Source: Thermomicrobiaceae bacterium
GTDB taxonomy: Bacteria > Chloroflexota > Chloroflexia > Thermomicrobiales > Thermomicrobiaceae
Direction of reading: 5' to 3'
DNA length: 6,330 nucleotides
Assembly: GCA_007122555.1 (NCBI GenBank)
Contig: SKTL01000314.1
Span: 1 to 6,330 of the forward strand
Part shown: positions 1 to 5,414 of the stretch, piece by piece
How positions within the stretch are numbered: the first letter of the stretch is position 1
How the letters are laid out: each line of letters opens with the position of its first letter
Translations under genes and position numbers: made by a program
The notes under the pieces: model-generated
Seen by the model: only the letters and a program-made list of their open reading frames with translations
Told to the model about the DNA's origin: nothing
The model's database searches: none

Positions 1-282
1 CCGCACCGGAGCGCGTTCTGCAACATGGGCATCCTCGGCGGCTGGATAGATCCGGCGAATGACGAAGAGGTGATCAACTGGGCTCGCGCGTTCCACAGCG
101 CGATGCAGCCCTTTTCCAACGGTGGCGTCTACGTCAACTACCTGCAAGGCGACGATGGTGAGAACGTCGACAATGGCGCATATGGCCAGAATCTCGAGCG
201 GCTGCAACGAATCAAGGCGAAGTACGATCCGGACAACCTGTTTGACGCCCATCAGCGGATCGAGGCGCGGTCCGCGGGGTGA
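1..282 (+). CDS. FAD-linked oxidase, C-terminal fragment (BBE domain)
   Basis: This is the last 93 residues of a protein whose start lies before the window; frame 1 is open from base 1 to the TGA at 280-282. The end carries the signature of the berberine-bridge-enzyme (BBE) C-terminal domain: a YVNYLQGD segment, then an AYGQNLERLQRIKAKYDP stretch and NLF close to the stop. In this family the segment packs against an N-terminal FAD-binding (PCMH-type) domain, and the enzymes oxidise alcohols, sugars or alkaloid-like substrates using O2 or another acceptor. The FAD-binding half and any His/Cys flavin attachment site are outside the window, so substrate and cofactor linkage cannot be judged. No clear terminator follows. 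The next gene has its own promoter, so the two are probably not co-transcribed. Family assignment is fairly sure; exact function is unknown. Confidence 0.82.
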   Translation, partial: PHRSAFCNMGILGGWIDPANDEEVINWARAFHSAMQPFSNGGVYVNYLQGDDGENVDNGAYGQNLERLQRIKAKYDPDNLFDAHQRIEARSAG

Positions 283-357
283 ATCCCACGTGTACCGATC
301 ACGTCATCGCGCCTGAAATCGCTATGAGGGATCGATTTCGAGCGAGCTGTATCACTT

Positions 358-399
358 GTTGACACGGCAGTTGACACAGCGATCATGACGTCTTATTGT
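358..399 (+). promoter_or_regulatory. Promoter of first binding-protein gene, with GTTGACAC direct repeat
   Basis: A perfect -35 box TTGACA (371-376) is followed after exactly 17 bases by TATTGT (394-399, 4 of 6 matches to TATAAT), predicting a start of transcription near 405-407. A second identical GTTGACAC lies 12 bases upstream (358-365 and 370-377). A 7-base inverted repeat, ATGACGT (385-391) and ACGTCAT (415-421), flanks the -10 box and could be an operator. The paralogue's promoter has the same direct-repeat arrangement at the same distance from its start codon, which supports this call. The distance from the -35 box to the ATG at 517 is 146 bases. Confidence 0.62.
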
Positions 400-499
400 G
401 GACAGACACGGTACACGTCATCTGCCGATTCGGCAATGAGTCCGGATCGGCGTTTTCTTTCTCGCCCGTCTCTGCGGTGCGCTGATGGGCGAAAACAAC

Positions 500-506
500 G
501 GAAGGA
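500..506 (+). promoter_or_regulatory. Ribosome binding site deciding the start at 517
   Basis: GGAAGGA lies 10 bases before the ATG at 517. The paralogue has GGAAGGG (2699-2705), also 10 bases before its ATG, in a related sequence context (a shared gggcgaa block and a caa/ggaagg block). This shared arrangement selects ATG 517 over the in-frame ATG at 385. The ATG at 385 sits between the -35 and -10 boxes and so would not be transcribed from this promoter. Confidence 0.6.
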
Positions 507-516
507 CCCACATCTG

Positions 517-2298
517 ATGGACGGGGATCGAACGCTCCAGGGATTGCTCCAGGCTGCCGAATCAGGCAAGTGGACTCGTCGCACGCTCTTGAAACGCGCG
601 GCAGCGCTCGGCCTGAGCGCTCCGGCAATCGCGGCATTGCTGGCCGCCTGTGAAACAGACGACGATACGGACGATGACGTTGTCGAAGATGACGATTCAG
701 TCGATCCCGGTGATGAGCCGGAGGACGACGAAGATCCGGACGTCGACGACGAGCCCGACGAGGAAGATGACGAAGAAGACGACGATGAAGTCGCCGATGA
801 GCCGGAAGACGAAGGAGAGGGCCAGTATGGCGGCGTCCTTCGCGTTGCGACGATCGGCGAACCGAGCACGCTTGATGAGCATCAGACGACCGCGGGACTG
901 ACTGCCGAGATCGGTTACTGCATGTACGAGACCCTGGTTGCCTATGATCGGAACTTCGAGCCGATCCCCATGCTTGCCGAGTCATACAACGTCAGCGATG
1001 ACGGCACGGTGCATACATTCAATCTGCGCCAGGGCGTCCCATTCCATAACGGTGACGAGATGACCGCTGAAGATGCGGTCGCTTCGATCGAGCGCTGGGG
1101 TTCCATCAGCGGAGTCGGCGGCAACATCATGGATGTCACCGAAGAGATCAACATCATCGACGACCACACCTTCGAGTGGATCACCAGCATCCCGTACGGC
1201 ACGATGCTCGTGGGTCTTTCAAGCAACACCCAGGCCTGCGTCATCTATCCAAAATCAGTCATCGATGAAGCCGGAGAAGAGCCTCTGACCGAATTCATCG
1301 GCACAGGCCCATACCGGTTTGTCGAGCATGTTCCGGACGTCCACATTCGCTTTGAGCGGTTCGAGGATTATGCCGCTGTTGAAGGCGGCATCGACGGTTA
1401 TGCCGGACAGAAGTTCGCCTATGTCGATGAGATCGAGTTCATTCCGGTCCCCGATGAAGGCGCCCGCGTGGCCGGCATGCAGGCCGGAGACTATCACCTC
1501 GTCATGCAGCTCAGTAATGACCAGTATGACGCGCTGATCGACTACGACCACCTTCGGGTTGAGATCCTGCCCCCGAGCAACTGGGATGTCTTCTTCCTGA
1601 ACTGGGAAGCGCCGCTGATGCAGGATGAGCTGATCCGCAAGGCGTTCCAGGCAAGTCTGGACCATATGCCGATTCTTCAGGCCGCGCGTGGCGGCGGCGA
1701 CTTCGTGGCGCTCGACCCGAGCCTGATGATGGAGCCTACGCCGTGGTACACGACGGCGGGCGAGGAGTACTACAACATTGCCGATCCAGAGCTCGCCGCG
1801 GAGTATCTGGAAGAGGCGGGGTACGACGATACGCCCATGCGGTTCATCGCAACTCAGGAATACGGCTATATGTACAACTCTGCGGCTGTCGCCGTCCAGC
1901 AACTCGAAGACGCCGGGTTCAACGTCGACCTGCAGATCTATGACTGGTCCACCATCCTCGAGATGCGTGCTGATCCGGATGCCTGGGACGTGTTCGTCAC
2001 GGGCCACGGTTTCGTGCCGGACCCCAGCCAGATCACCTACGTCGGTCAGATGAACGTCTATCCCGGCTGGTGGAGTGATCCCGAAGCGCTGGAACTGGCC
2101 GACGAGCTTATGAGCGAACCAGACTTCGACCGTCGATTCGAGCTCTGGGAACAGATCCAGATTCGCGCCTATGAGACGGTCCCGGCAGTTAAAACCGGCG
2201 ACTCGAGCGTTATCGCCGTCTGGTCGCGGGATGTTGGCGGGTTTACGACCCAGCTGCAGCGCGGGATTCCATACTGGAACGTCTGGCTGGAGCAGTAG
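517..2298 (+). CDS. Family 5 ABC transporter substrate-binding lipoprotein (Tat signal), copy 1
   Basis: This 593-residue protein should capture a small solute outside the membrane and pass it to an ABC permease. Family 5 members bind oligopeptides, dipeptides, nickel, opines and similar ligands; the ligand here is unknown. Residues 20-45 form a Tat-type lipoprotein signal: TRRTLLK (20-26), a hydrophobic run, then the lipobox LAAC with Cys45 as the lipidation site. Residues 46-101 are a linker in which 40 of 56 residues are Asp or Glu, with no Lys or Arg. The SBP_bac_5 domain follows, with family hallmarks LAESY and VSDDGT, then LRQGVPFHNGDEMTAEDAV (about residues 153-190), GTGPY, RKAFQASLDH, DPELAAEYLEEAGY and LEDAGFNVDLQIYDW. 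Length is normal for the family once the linker is counted. The open frame extends upstream to an ATG at 385, but the promoter and the paralogue argue for 517. It has its own promoter and terminator. No permease or ATPase gene is in the window. Family assignment is very secure; substrate is not predictable. Confidence 0.93.
   Translation: MDGDRTLQGLLQAAESGKWTRRTLLKRAAALGLSAPAIAALLAACETDDDTDDDVVEDDDSVDPGDEPEDDEDPDVDDEPDEEDDEEDDDEVADEPEDEGEGQYGGVLRVATIGEPSTLDEHQTTAGLTAEIGYCMYETLVAYDRNFEPIPMLAESYNVSDDGTVHTFNLRQGVPFHNGDEMTAEDAVASIERWGSISGVGGNIMDVTEEINIIDDHTFEWITSIPYGTMLVGLSSNTQACVIYPKSVIDEAGEEPLTEFIGTGPYRFVEHVPDVHIRFERFEDYAAVEGGIDGYAGQKFAYVDEIEFIPVPDEGARVAGMQAGDYHLVMQLSNDQYDALIDYDHLRVEILPPSNWDVFFLNWEAPLMQDELIRKAFQASLDHMPILQAARGGGDFVALDPSLMMEPTPWYTTAGEEYYNIADPELAAEYLEEAGYDDTPMRFIATQEYGYMYNSAAVAVQQLEDAGFNVDLQIYDWSTILEMRADPDAWDVFVTGHGFVPDPSQITYVGQMNVYPGWWSDPEALELADELMSEPDFDRRFELWEQIQIRAYETVPAVKTGDSSVIAVWSRDVGGFTTQLQRGIPYWNVWLEQ
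652..819 (+). other. Hyperacidic low-complexity linker segment, copy 1
   Basis: These bases encode residues 46-101 of the first binding protein. 40 of the 56 residues are Asp or Glu, with scattered Pro, Val, Gly and Thr and no basic residue. The segment starts directly after the lipobox cysteine, so it would tether the folded domain to the membrane anchor. The purine-rich GAC/GAT/GAA codon run also creates long serine-rich false reading frames on the opposite strand. Confidence 0.85.
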
Positions 2299-2310
2299 AC
2301 CGCGACCAGC

Positions 2311-2340
2311 CCGGAACGACGCTCCGGTCATTCGGATGAC
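2311..2340 (+). other. Two adjacent small hairpins in the 3' region of copy 1
   Basis: Shortly after the stop codon, CCGGA (2311-2315) can pair with TCCGG (2323-2327). GTCAT (2327-2331) pairs with ATGAC (2336-2340) around a TCGG tetraloop; base 2327 is used by both stems, so they compete at one position. They precede the main terminator hairpin at 2362. They may stabilise the transcript's 3' end, or may simply be chance. Confidence 0.35.
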
Positions 2341-2361
2341 GGAACGATTGGTGGAAAACGG

Positions 2362-2390
2362 CGGGATGGCCTTTCGGCCATCCCGATTCT
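2362..2390 (+). terminator. Intrinsic terminator hairpin after copy 1
   Basis: A perfect 10-base-pair stem, CGGGATGGCC (2362-2371) and GGCCATCCCG (2376-2385), encloses a TTTC loop 64 bases after the stop codon. The following ATTCT is only weakly T-rich, so termination may be partial or Rho-assisted. The perfect stem and its position directly downstream of a gene support the call. Confidence 0.65.
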
Positions 2391-2556
2391 CGTGCGCCGT
2401 TCCGTTTAGCGAACGACACTTTCATCGTCATTCACGAGTCCAGGCATGGAGGGCCCTGTTCGCTCTCGCGAGGGCACACGCAGCGCTCCCCCGGCAGTAT
2501 CCGGTCTCCCGGAAGGAGAGCACGTGTCTGCCATTCGCGAGCACTTTGTTTCAGCT
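2386..2556 (+). other. Intergenic stretch with hairpins, no confident gene
   Basis: This is the part of the 417-base gap between terminator and promoter. It contains two further potential hairpins: GCCCT (2453-2457) with AGGGC (2471-2475), enclosing an inner CGC/GCG pairing, and TCTCC (2505-2509) with GGAGA (2515-2519). A strong Shine-Dalgarno-like GGAAGGAG (2511-2518) lies 5 bases before a GTG at 2524, treated separately as a doubtful small ORF. No RNA family was recognised. Confidence 0.3.
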
Positions 2557-2673
2557 GTTGAATCAGCAGTTGACACGGGTTGCGTCTCGCTTTACGGTGA
2601 ACGTGTACAGAGCATGGGATTGTGGATTCGGCCAGAACGCTGGATCCGCAAGAATTCACTTCGCTCGACGTAG
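2524..2673 (+). CDS. Doubtful small ORF (49 codons) ahead of copy 2
   Basis: A GTG at 2524, placed 5 bases after GGAAGGAG, opens a 49-codon frame ending in TAG at 2671-2673. The predicted peptide begins MSAIREHFVSAVESAV and ends with a basic stretch, with no recognised domain. The frame runs through the predicted promoter of the next gene (2570-2598). The aligned region of the first copy has a stop in the corresponding frame (TGA at 360-362), so it is not conserved between the duplicates. It could be a decayed gene remnant or chance; the good ribosome binding site is the only positive evidence. Confidence 0.15.
   Translation: MSAIREHFVSAVESAVDTGCVSLYGERVQSMGLWIRPERWIRKNSLRST
2557..2598 (+). 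promoter_or_regulatory. Promoter of second binding-protein gene, with GTTGA direct repeat
   Basis: TTGACA (2570-2575) is followed after 17 bases by TACGGT (2593-2598). That box is a weak -10 matching only 3 of 6 consensus positions, but it keeps the key TA and final T. GTTGAATC (2557-2564) and GTTGACAC (2569-2576) repeat with a 12-base period, as in the first promoter. The -35 box is 146 bases from the ATG at 2716, the same distance as in copy 1. The poorer -10 suggests weaker or activator-dependent expression than copy 1, which is an inference. Confidence 0.5.
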
Positions 2674-2698
2674 CATGTATGCGCTGGGCGAAGGCAAT

Positions 2699-2705
2699 GG
2701 AAGGG
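2699..2705 (+). promoter_or_regulatory. Ribosome binding site of second binding-protein gene
   Basis: GGAAGGG ends 10 bases before the ATG at 2716. Spacing and sequence are nearly the same as for copy 1, which supports both chosen starts. Confidence 0.6.
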
Positions 2706-2715
2706 ACCCCTTCTC

Positions 2716-4482
2716 ATGGATCAGGACCGAACACTTCGAGGTCTGCTCCACGCCGCCGAATCCGGCACGTGGACCCGACGGTCAGTGCTGAAACGAGCGG
2801 TAGCGCTCGGCCTGAGCGCTCCGGCTCTCGCAGGGTTGCTCGCTGCCTGCGAAACCGACGACGATACGGATGATGTTGTCGAAGACGACGACGCTGAAGA
2901 TCCTGTCGACGAACCGGATGATGACGCGCCCGATGACGATGAAGAACCCGAAGAGGACGCCGAGGATGATGAGGAACCGGACGACGAACCAGATGACGAA
3001 GACGACCGCCAGGGCGGCCGCCTCATCGTCGCGGTGATCGGCGAGACCGTCACTCTGGACCAGCATCAGACAACGGCCAGCCTGACCGCCGAGATCGGCT
3101 ATTGCATTTATGAACCCCTGTTCGCCTACGACGCAGACTGGGAAACGACTCCACTGCTCGCTGAATCATATGACGTGAGCGACGACGGCACGGAGCACAC
3201 ATTCACCCTCCGTCAGGGCGTTCAGTTCCACAACGGCGAAGAGATGACGTCCGAGGACGTTGTCGCCTCCATTGAACGCTGGGGACGCATCGCTGGAGTC
3301 GGACAGAACATCATGGAGGTGACCGAGAGCCTCGAGGCTGCCGACGACTACACCGTCGAGTGGATTACATCCGAGGCCTGGGGCACGATTCTCGTCGCCC
3401 TGTCCAACAACACCCAGGGTTGCGCGATCTATCCCAGCTCCGTGCTCGAGGACGCGAGTGATGAACCGCTGAATGAGTTCATCGGAACTGGTCCTTATCA
3501 AATGGTCGAGCATGTCCCGGACGTCCACATTTTGCTGGAGCGATTTGAGGACTACGCGGCGCTGGAAGGCGAGCCTGACGGGTACACCGGGCACAAGTAT
3601 CAGTACGTTGATGAGATCGAATTCGTCCCGGTGCCGGACGAGGCTGCCCGGGTCAGCGGCGCTCGAGCGGGTGACTACCATATCGTTATGGAAGTCTCTA
3701 ACGACCAGTACTCAGTGCTTGCCGACGAAGAAAACCTCCGTGTAGAGATTCTGCCGCCAGCCTTCTGGGATGTCTTCTTCGTCAACTGGGAGTCCCCGGT
3801 GATGGGCGACATCAACATGCGGAAAGCGTTCCAGGCTTGTCTCGACCATGAGGCGATCATGGAGAGCGCGCGCGGCGGTGGGGACTTCGTCGAGCTCCAC
3901 CCCGGGTTCATGCTTCCGCCGACCCCGTGGGTATCAGAGGCTGGCGAGGAGTTCTACAACGTAAATGATCCAGAACTCGCCGCGCAGTACCTGGAGGACG
4001 CCGGGTACGACGGGACGCCGGTGCGCTTCCTGGCGACGCAGGAATATTCCACGATGTACAACGGGGCCGCAGTAGCCGTCCAGAACATGGAAGACGCCGG
4101 TTTCGAGGTCGACTTTCAGGTGGTCGACTGGGCCACGGTCCTTGACCGTCGCAGCAATCCAGACGCCTGGGATATCTTCGTCACCTGGCACGGCTTCGTT
4201 CCGGACCCCAGCCAGGTCACCTTCGTTGGGCAGATGGGCGAGTATCCCGGCTGGTGGACTGATGAGGAAGCGGGTGAACATACCCTTGAGCTTCTTCAGA
4301 ATCCGGACATGGATGCCCGCCTTGCAGCCTGGGACGAGGTCCAGCGGCGAGCCTACGAGACCGTGCCGTGCGTCAAGCTGGGGAACGCCAGCACGATCGC
4401 CGTCTGGTCGATGGATGTTGGCGGCTACACGGATCTGTTCCAGAACGGTATCCCGTACTGGAACGTCTGGCTGGAAGACTAG
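2716..4482 (+). CDS. Family 5 ABC transporter substrate-binding lipoprotein (Tat signal), copy 2
   Basis: This 588-residue protein is a close paralogue of the preceding gene product. By eye it is roughly two thirds identical over the folded domain (not computed), with essentially no gaps outside the linker until near the C-terminus. It has the same plan: twin-arginine motif TRRSVLK (20-26), lipobox LAAC with Cys45, an acidic linker (46-97, 38 of 52 residues Asp/Glu), and an SBP_bac_5 domain with LAESYDVSDDGT, LRQGVQFHNGEEMTSEDVV, GTGPY, RKAFQACLDH, DPELAAQYLEDAGY and a matching NGIPYWNVWLED end. It should bind a solute at the outer membrane face for an ABC importer encoded elsewhere. Differences from copy 1 cluster in places such as SIPYGTM versus SEAWGTI and VTGHGF versus VTWHGF. 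Some of these could alter ligand specificity, but no structure was modelled. It has its own promoter and terminator. Start choice is secure; substrate unknown. Confidence 0.93.
   Translation: MDQDRTLRGLLHAAESGTWTRRSVLKRAVALGLSAPALAGLLAACETDDDTDDVVEDDDAEDPVDEPDDDAPDDDEEPEEDAEDDEEPDDEPDDEDDRQGGRLIVAVIGETVTLDQHQTTASLTAEIGYCIYEPLFAYDADWETTPLLAESYDVSDDGTEHTFTLRQGVQFHNGEEMTSEDVVASIERWGRIAGVGQNIMEVTESLEAADDYTVEWITSEAWGTILVALSNNTQGCAIYPSSVLEDASDEPLNEFIGTGPYQMVEHVPDVHILLERFEDYAALEGEPDGYTGHKYQYVDEIEFVPVPDEAARVSGARAGDYHIVMEVSNDQYSVLADEENLRVEILPPAFWDVFFVNWESPVMGDINMRKAFQACLDHEAIMESARGGGDFVELHPGFMLPPTPWVSEAGEEFYNVNDPELAAQYLEDAGYDGTPVRFLATQEYSTMYNGAAVAVQNMEDAGFEVDFQVVDWATVLDRRSNPDAWDIFVTWHGFVPDPSQVTFVGQMGEYPGWWTDEEAGEHTLELLQNPDMDARLAAWDEVQRRAYETVPCVKLGNASTIAVWSMDVGGYTDLFQNGIPYWNVWLED
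2851..3006 (+). other. Hyperacidic low-complexity linker segment, copy 2
   Basis: These bases encode residues 46-97 of the second binding protein; 38 of 52 residues are Asp or Glu and none is basic. The first nine residues after Cys45 match copy 1 almost exactly. After that the order and length differ while the composition is kept, so the linker appears constrained for charge and not for sequence. Confidence 0.85.
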
Positions 4483-4522
4483 AACCGCCGGTTCGATTTT
4501 CTGTTCCGCTGGCTTCTCGAAC

Positions 4523-4556
4523 GCGGGAGGGTTATTAAGCCCTCCCGCTGCTGTTT
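4523..4556 (+). terminator. Intrinsic terminator hairpin after copy 2
   Basis: A perfect 9-base-pair stem, GCGGGAGGG (4523-4531) and CCCTCCCGC (4540-4548), encloses an 8-base AT-rich loop 41 bases after the stop codon. The following TGCTGTTT is moderately T-rich. It separates the binding-protein gene from rpsD. Confidence 0.7.
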
Positions 4557-4585
4557 CGCCAGAACGCCTGATAGACACGCGAATG

Positions 4586-4614
4586 TTGGTCCCGCCGCGC
4601 TGATGTGCAATAAT
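4586..4614 (+). promoter_or_regulatory. Probable rpsD promoter (extended -10)
   Basis: AATAAT (4609-4614, 5 of 6 matches to TATAAT) is preceded by TG at 4606-4607, giving an extended -10. A partial -35, TTGGTC (4586-4591), stands 17 bases upstream. Transcription would start near 4621, leaving a leader of about 109 bases. It lies directly after the preceding terminator, where a promoter is needed. Confidence 0.5.
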
Positions 4615-4616
4615 AG

Positions 4617-4671
4617 GCGCGATCGAGAACGATCATGCGCGGCTGCATGCCCGCCAAAAGGCGGGGTTTCT
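4617..4671 (+). promoter_or_regulatory. Structured 5' leader of rpsD, possible attenuator
   Basis: Two hairpins lie in the leader. The first pairs GATCG (4621-4625) with CGATC (4630-4634) around AGAA, with flanking GCGC segments (4617-4620, 4637-4640) able to extend it. The second pairs CCCGCC (4650-4655) with GGCGGG (4660-4665) around AAAA and is followed by GTTTCTC, which resembles a weak terminator. S4 is a known autogenous translational regulator that binds leader structures in enterobacteria and in Bacillus. No sequence match to those known leaders is claimed here; a regulatory role is inference. Confidence 0.35.
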
Positions 4672-4719
4672 CAGGTAACAGTGACTGACTACACCAGACG
4701 TCAACGAATCAGCAGGCCC

Positions 4720-4726
4720 AAGGAGG
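4720..4726 (+). promoter_or_regulatory. Strong, closely spaced ribosome binding site of rpsD
   Basis: AAGGAGG is a near-perfect anti-16S match, but only 3 bases separate it from the ATG at 4730, closer than usual. The encoded MARYTG start is the standard S4 N-terminus, so the start itself is not in doubt. Confidence 0.7.
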
Positions 4727-4729
4727 AGC

Positions 4730-5341
4730 ATGGCACGCTACACAGGTTCTAAACACAAGCTGTCGAGGCGCGAAGGCGTCAATCTCACCGGCACGCGATC
4801 CCGCTCGCTTGATCGACGCCTGAATGTGCAGCCGGGTGGTCGCCGCCGCATGCCACAACGCCGTATCAGTGAGTACGGCCGCCAGCTTCGCGAGAAGCAG
4901 AAGCTGAAGCGCTATTTCGGCATGCTGGAAAAGCAGTTCCGTAACACCTTCGCCGATGCGCAGCGTTCAACTGATCCGACAGGTGAAGCGTTGCTGAAGC
5001 TGCTCGAATCCCGGCTGGACAATGTCGTTTACCGCCTCGGATTCACCCCGACCAGCCCGATGGCGCGTCAGATCGTCAACCACGGCCACGTGCTCGTCAA
5101 TGACAAGCGCGTGACGATCCCGTCGTACCGGGTCAAGGCTGGAGACCAGATCAAGCTTCGCGAAAAAGCGCAGAACATCCCGTCCGTCATTGAAGCGCTG
5201 GAAGATTCCAACAACCGGGTGCCATCCTGGCTGACGCGTGAAGGGACCGGCGCTCAGGGCCGCATGGTCAGCGAACCAAACCCGGAAGAGTTTACGATTC
5301 CGGTGGATGTTGACCAGATCATTGCATTCTACGCCCGGTAA
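4730..5341 (+). CDS. rpsD: 30S ribosomal protein S4
   Basis: This complete 203-residue protein is of usual length for bacterial S4, a primary 16S rRNA-binding protein that nucleates assembly of the 30S body and helps maintain decoding fidelity. The N-terminus MARYTGSKHKLSRREG and the ISEYGRQLREKQKLKRYFGM segment (about residues 46-65) are S4 signatures. RLDNVVYRLGF and the following NHGHVLVNDKRV region (about 94-125) form the S4 RNA-binding domain, and the protein ends in VDQIIAFYAR. The N-terminal zinc-binding cysteines of the C-plus type are absent, and in fact no cysteine occurs, so this is the zinc-independent C-minus form. The gene stands alone here, not in the alpha operon beside rpsK, rpsM and rpoA, with its own promoter, leader and terminator. 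Stand-alone rpsD is known in several phyla. It converges with the sirtuin gene. Confidence 0.97.
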   Translation: MARYTGSKHKLSRREGVNLTGTRSRSLDRRLNVQPGGRRRMPQRRISEYGRQLREKQKLKRYFGMLEKQFRNTFADAQRSTDPTGEALLKLLESRLDNVVYRLGFTPTSPMARQIVNHGHVLVNDKRVTIPSYRVKAGDQIKLREKAQNIPSVIEALEDSNNRVPSWLTREGTGAQGRMVSEPNPEEFTIPVDVDQIIAFYAR

Positions 5342-5369
5342 TCACCCCGGAAAACGAGAGCAGCGGATG

Positions 5370-5397
5370 CGCGCGGGCAAGCCCGCGCGTTTTCCCT
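5370..5397 (+). terminator. Strong intrinsic terminator after rpsD
   Basis: A GC-only stem, CGCGCGGGC (5370-5378) and GCCCGCGCG (5381-5389), is followed directly by TTTTCCCTT, the best intrinsic terminator in the window. At least 8 pairs remain after allowing a four-base CAAG loop. It lies between the convergent stops of rpsD (5341) and the sirtuin gene (5415). The T-run is only on the rpsD-reading side, so termination of the opposite transcript would be weaker. Confidence 0.85.
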
Positions 5398-5414
5398 TAA
5401 CGCGCCTGGCGTGT

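Larger units (their letters stand above)
358..4548 (+). repeat. Tandem duplication of a complete monocistronic unit
   Basis: Two units lie head to tail with start codons 2199 bases apart: about 358-2385 and about 2557-4548. Each has a GTTGA-repeat promoter, a related leader of equal length, a homologous coding region and a terminator hairpin. Divergence is substantial at DNA level, so the duplication is not recent. Exact boundaries cannot be set by eye. Confidence 0.75.

Noticed and set aside
288..304. ACGTG / CACGT inverted repeat just after the first stop codon
   Set aside because: Five-base arms with a 7-base gap are expected by chance; no conserved partner elsewhere in a comparable position.
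315..339. GAAATCG / CGATTTC hairpin as a terminator for the FAD-oxidase gene
   Set aside because: The stem is only 7 pairs and AT-rich, with an 11-base loop and no T-tract. Too weak to call.
385..516. Upstream extension of the first binding protein to the ATG at 385 (44 more residues)
   Set aside because: The ATG lies between the -35 and -10 boxes, the added residues would bury the Tat signal internally, and the paralogue begins at the position equivalent to 517.
393..869. Minus-strand serine-rich reading frame opposite the first acidic linker
   Set aside because: It is the antisense of the GAC/GAT/GAA codon run; low complexity, no domain, no supporting start signals.
1255..2331. Long minus-strand frame (358 codons) opposite copy 1
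   Set aside because: It overlaps a secure coding region, has no recognisable domain, and is a typical GC-rich shadow frame. A similar shadow occurs opposite copy 2 at 3934-4578.
2721..3053. Minus-strand serine-rich reading frame opposite the second acidic linker
   Set aside because: Same artefact as in copy 1: antisense of Asp/Glu codons.
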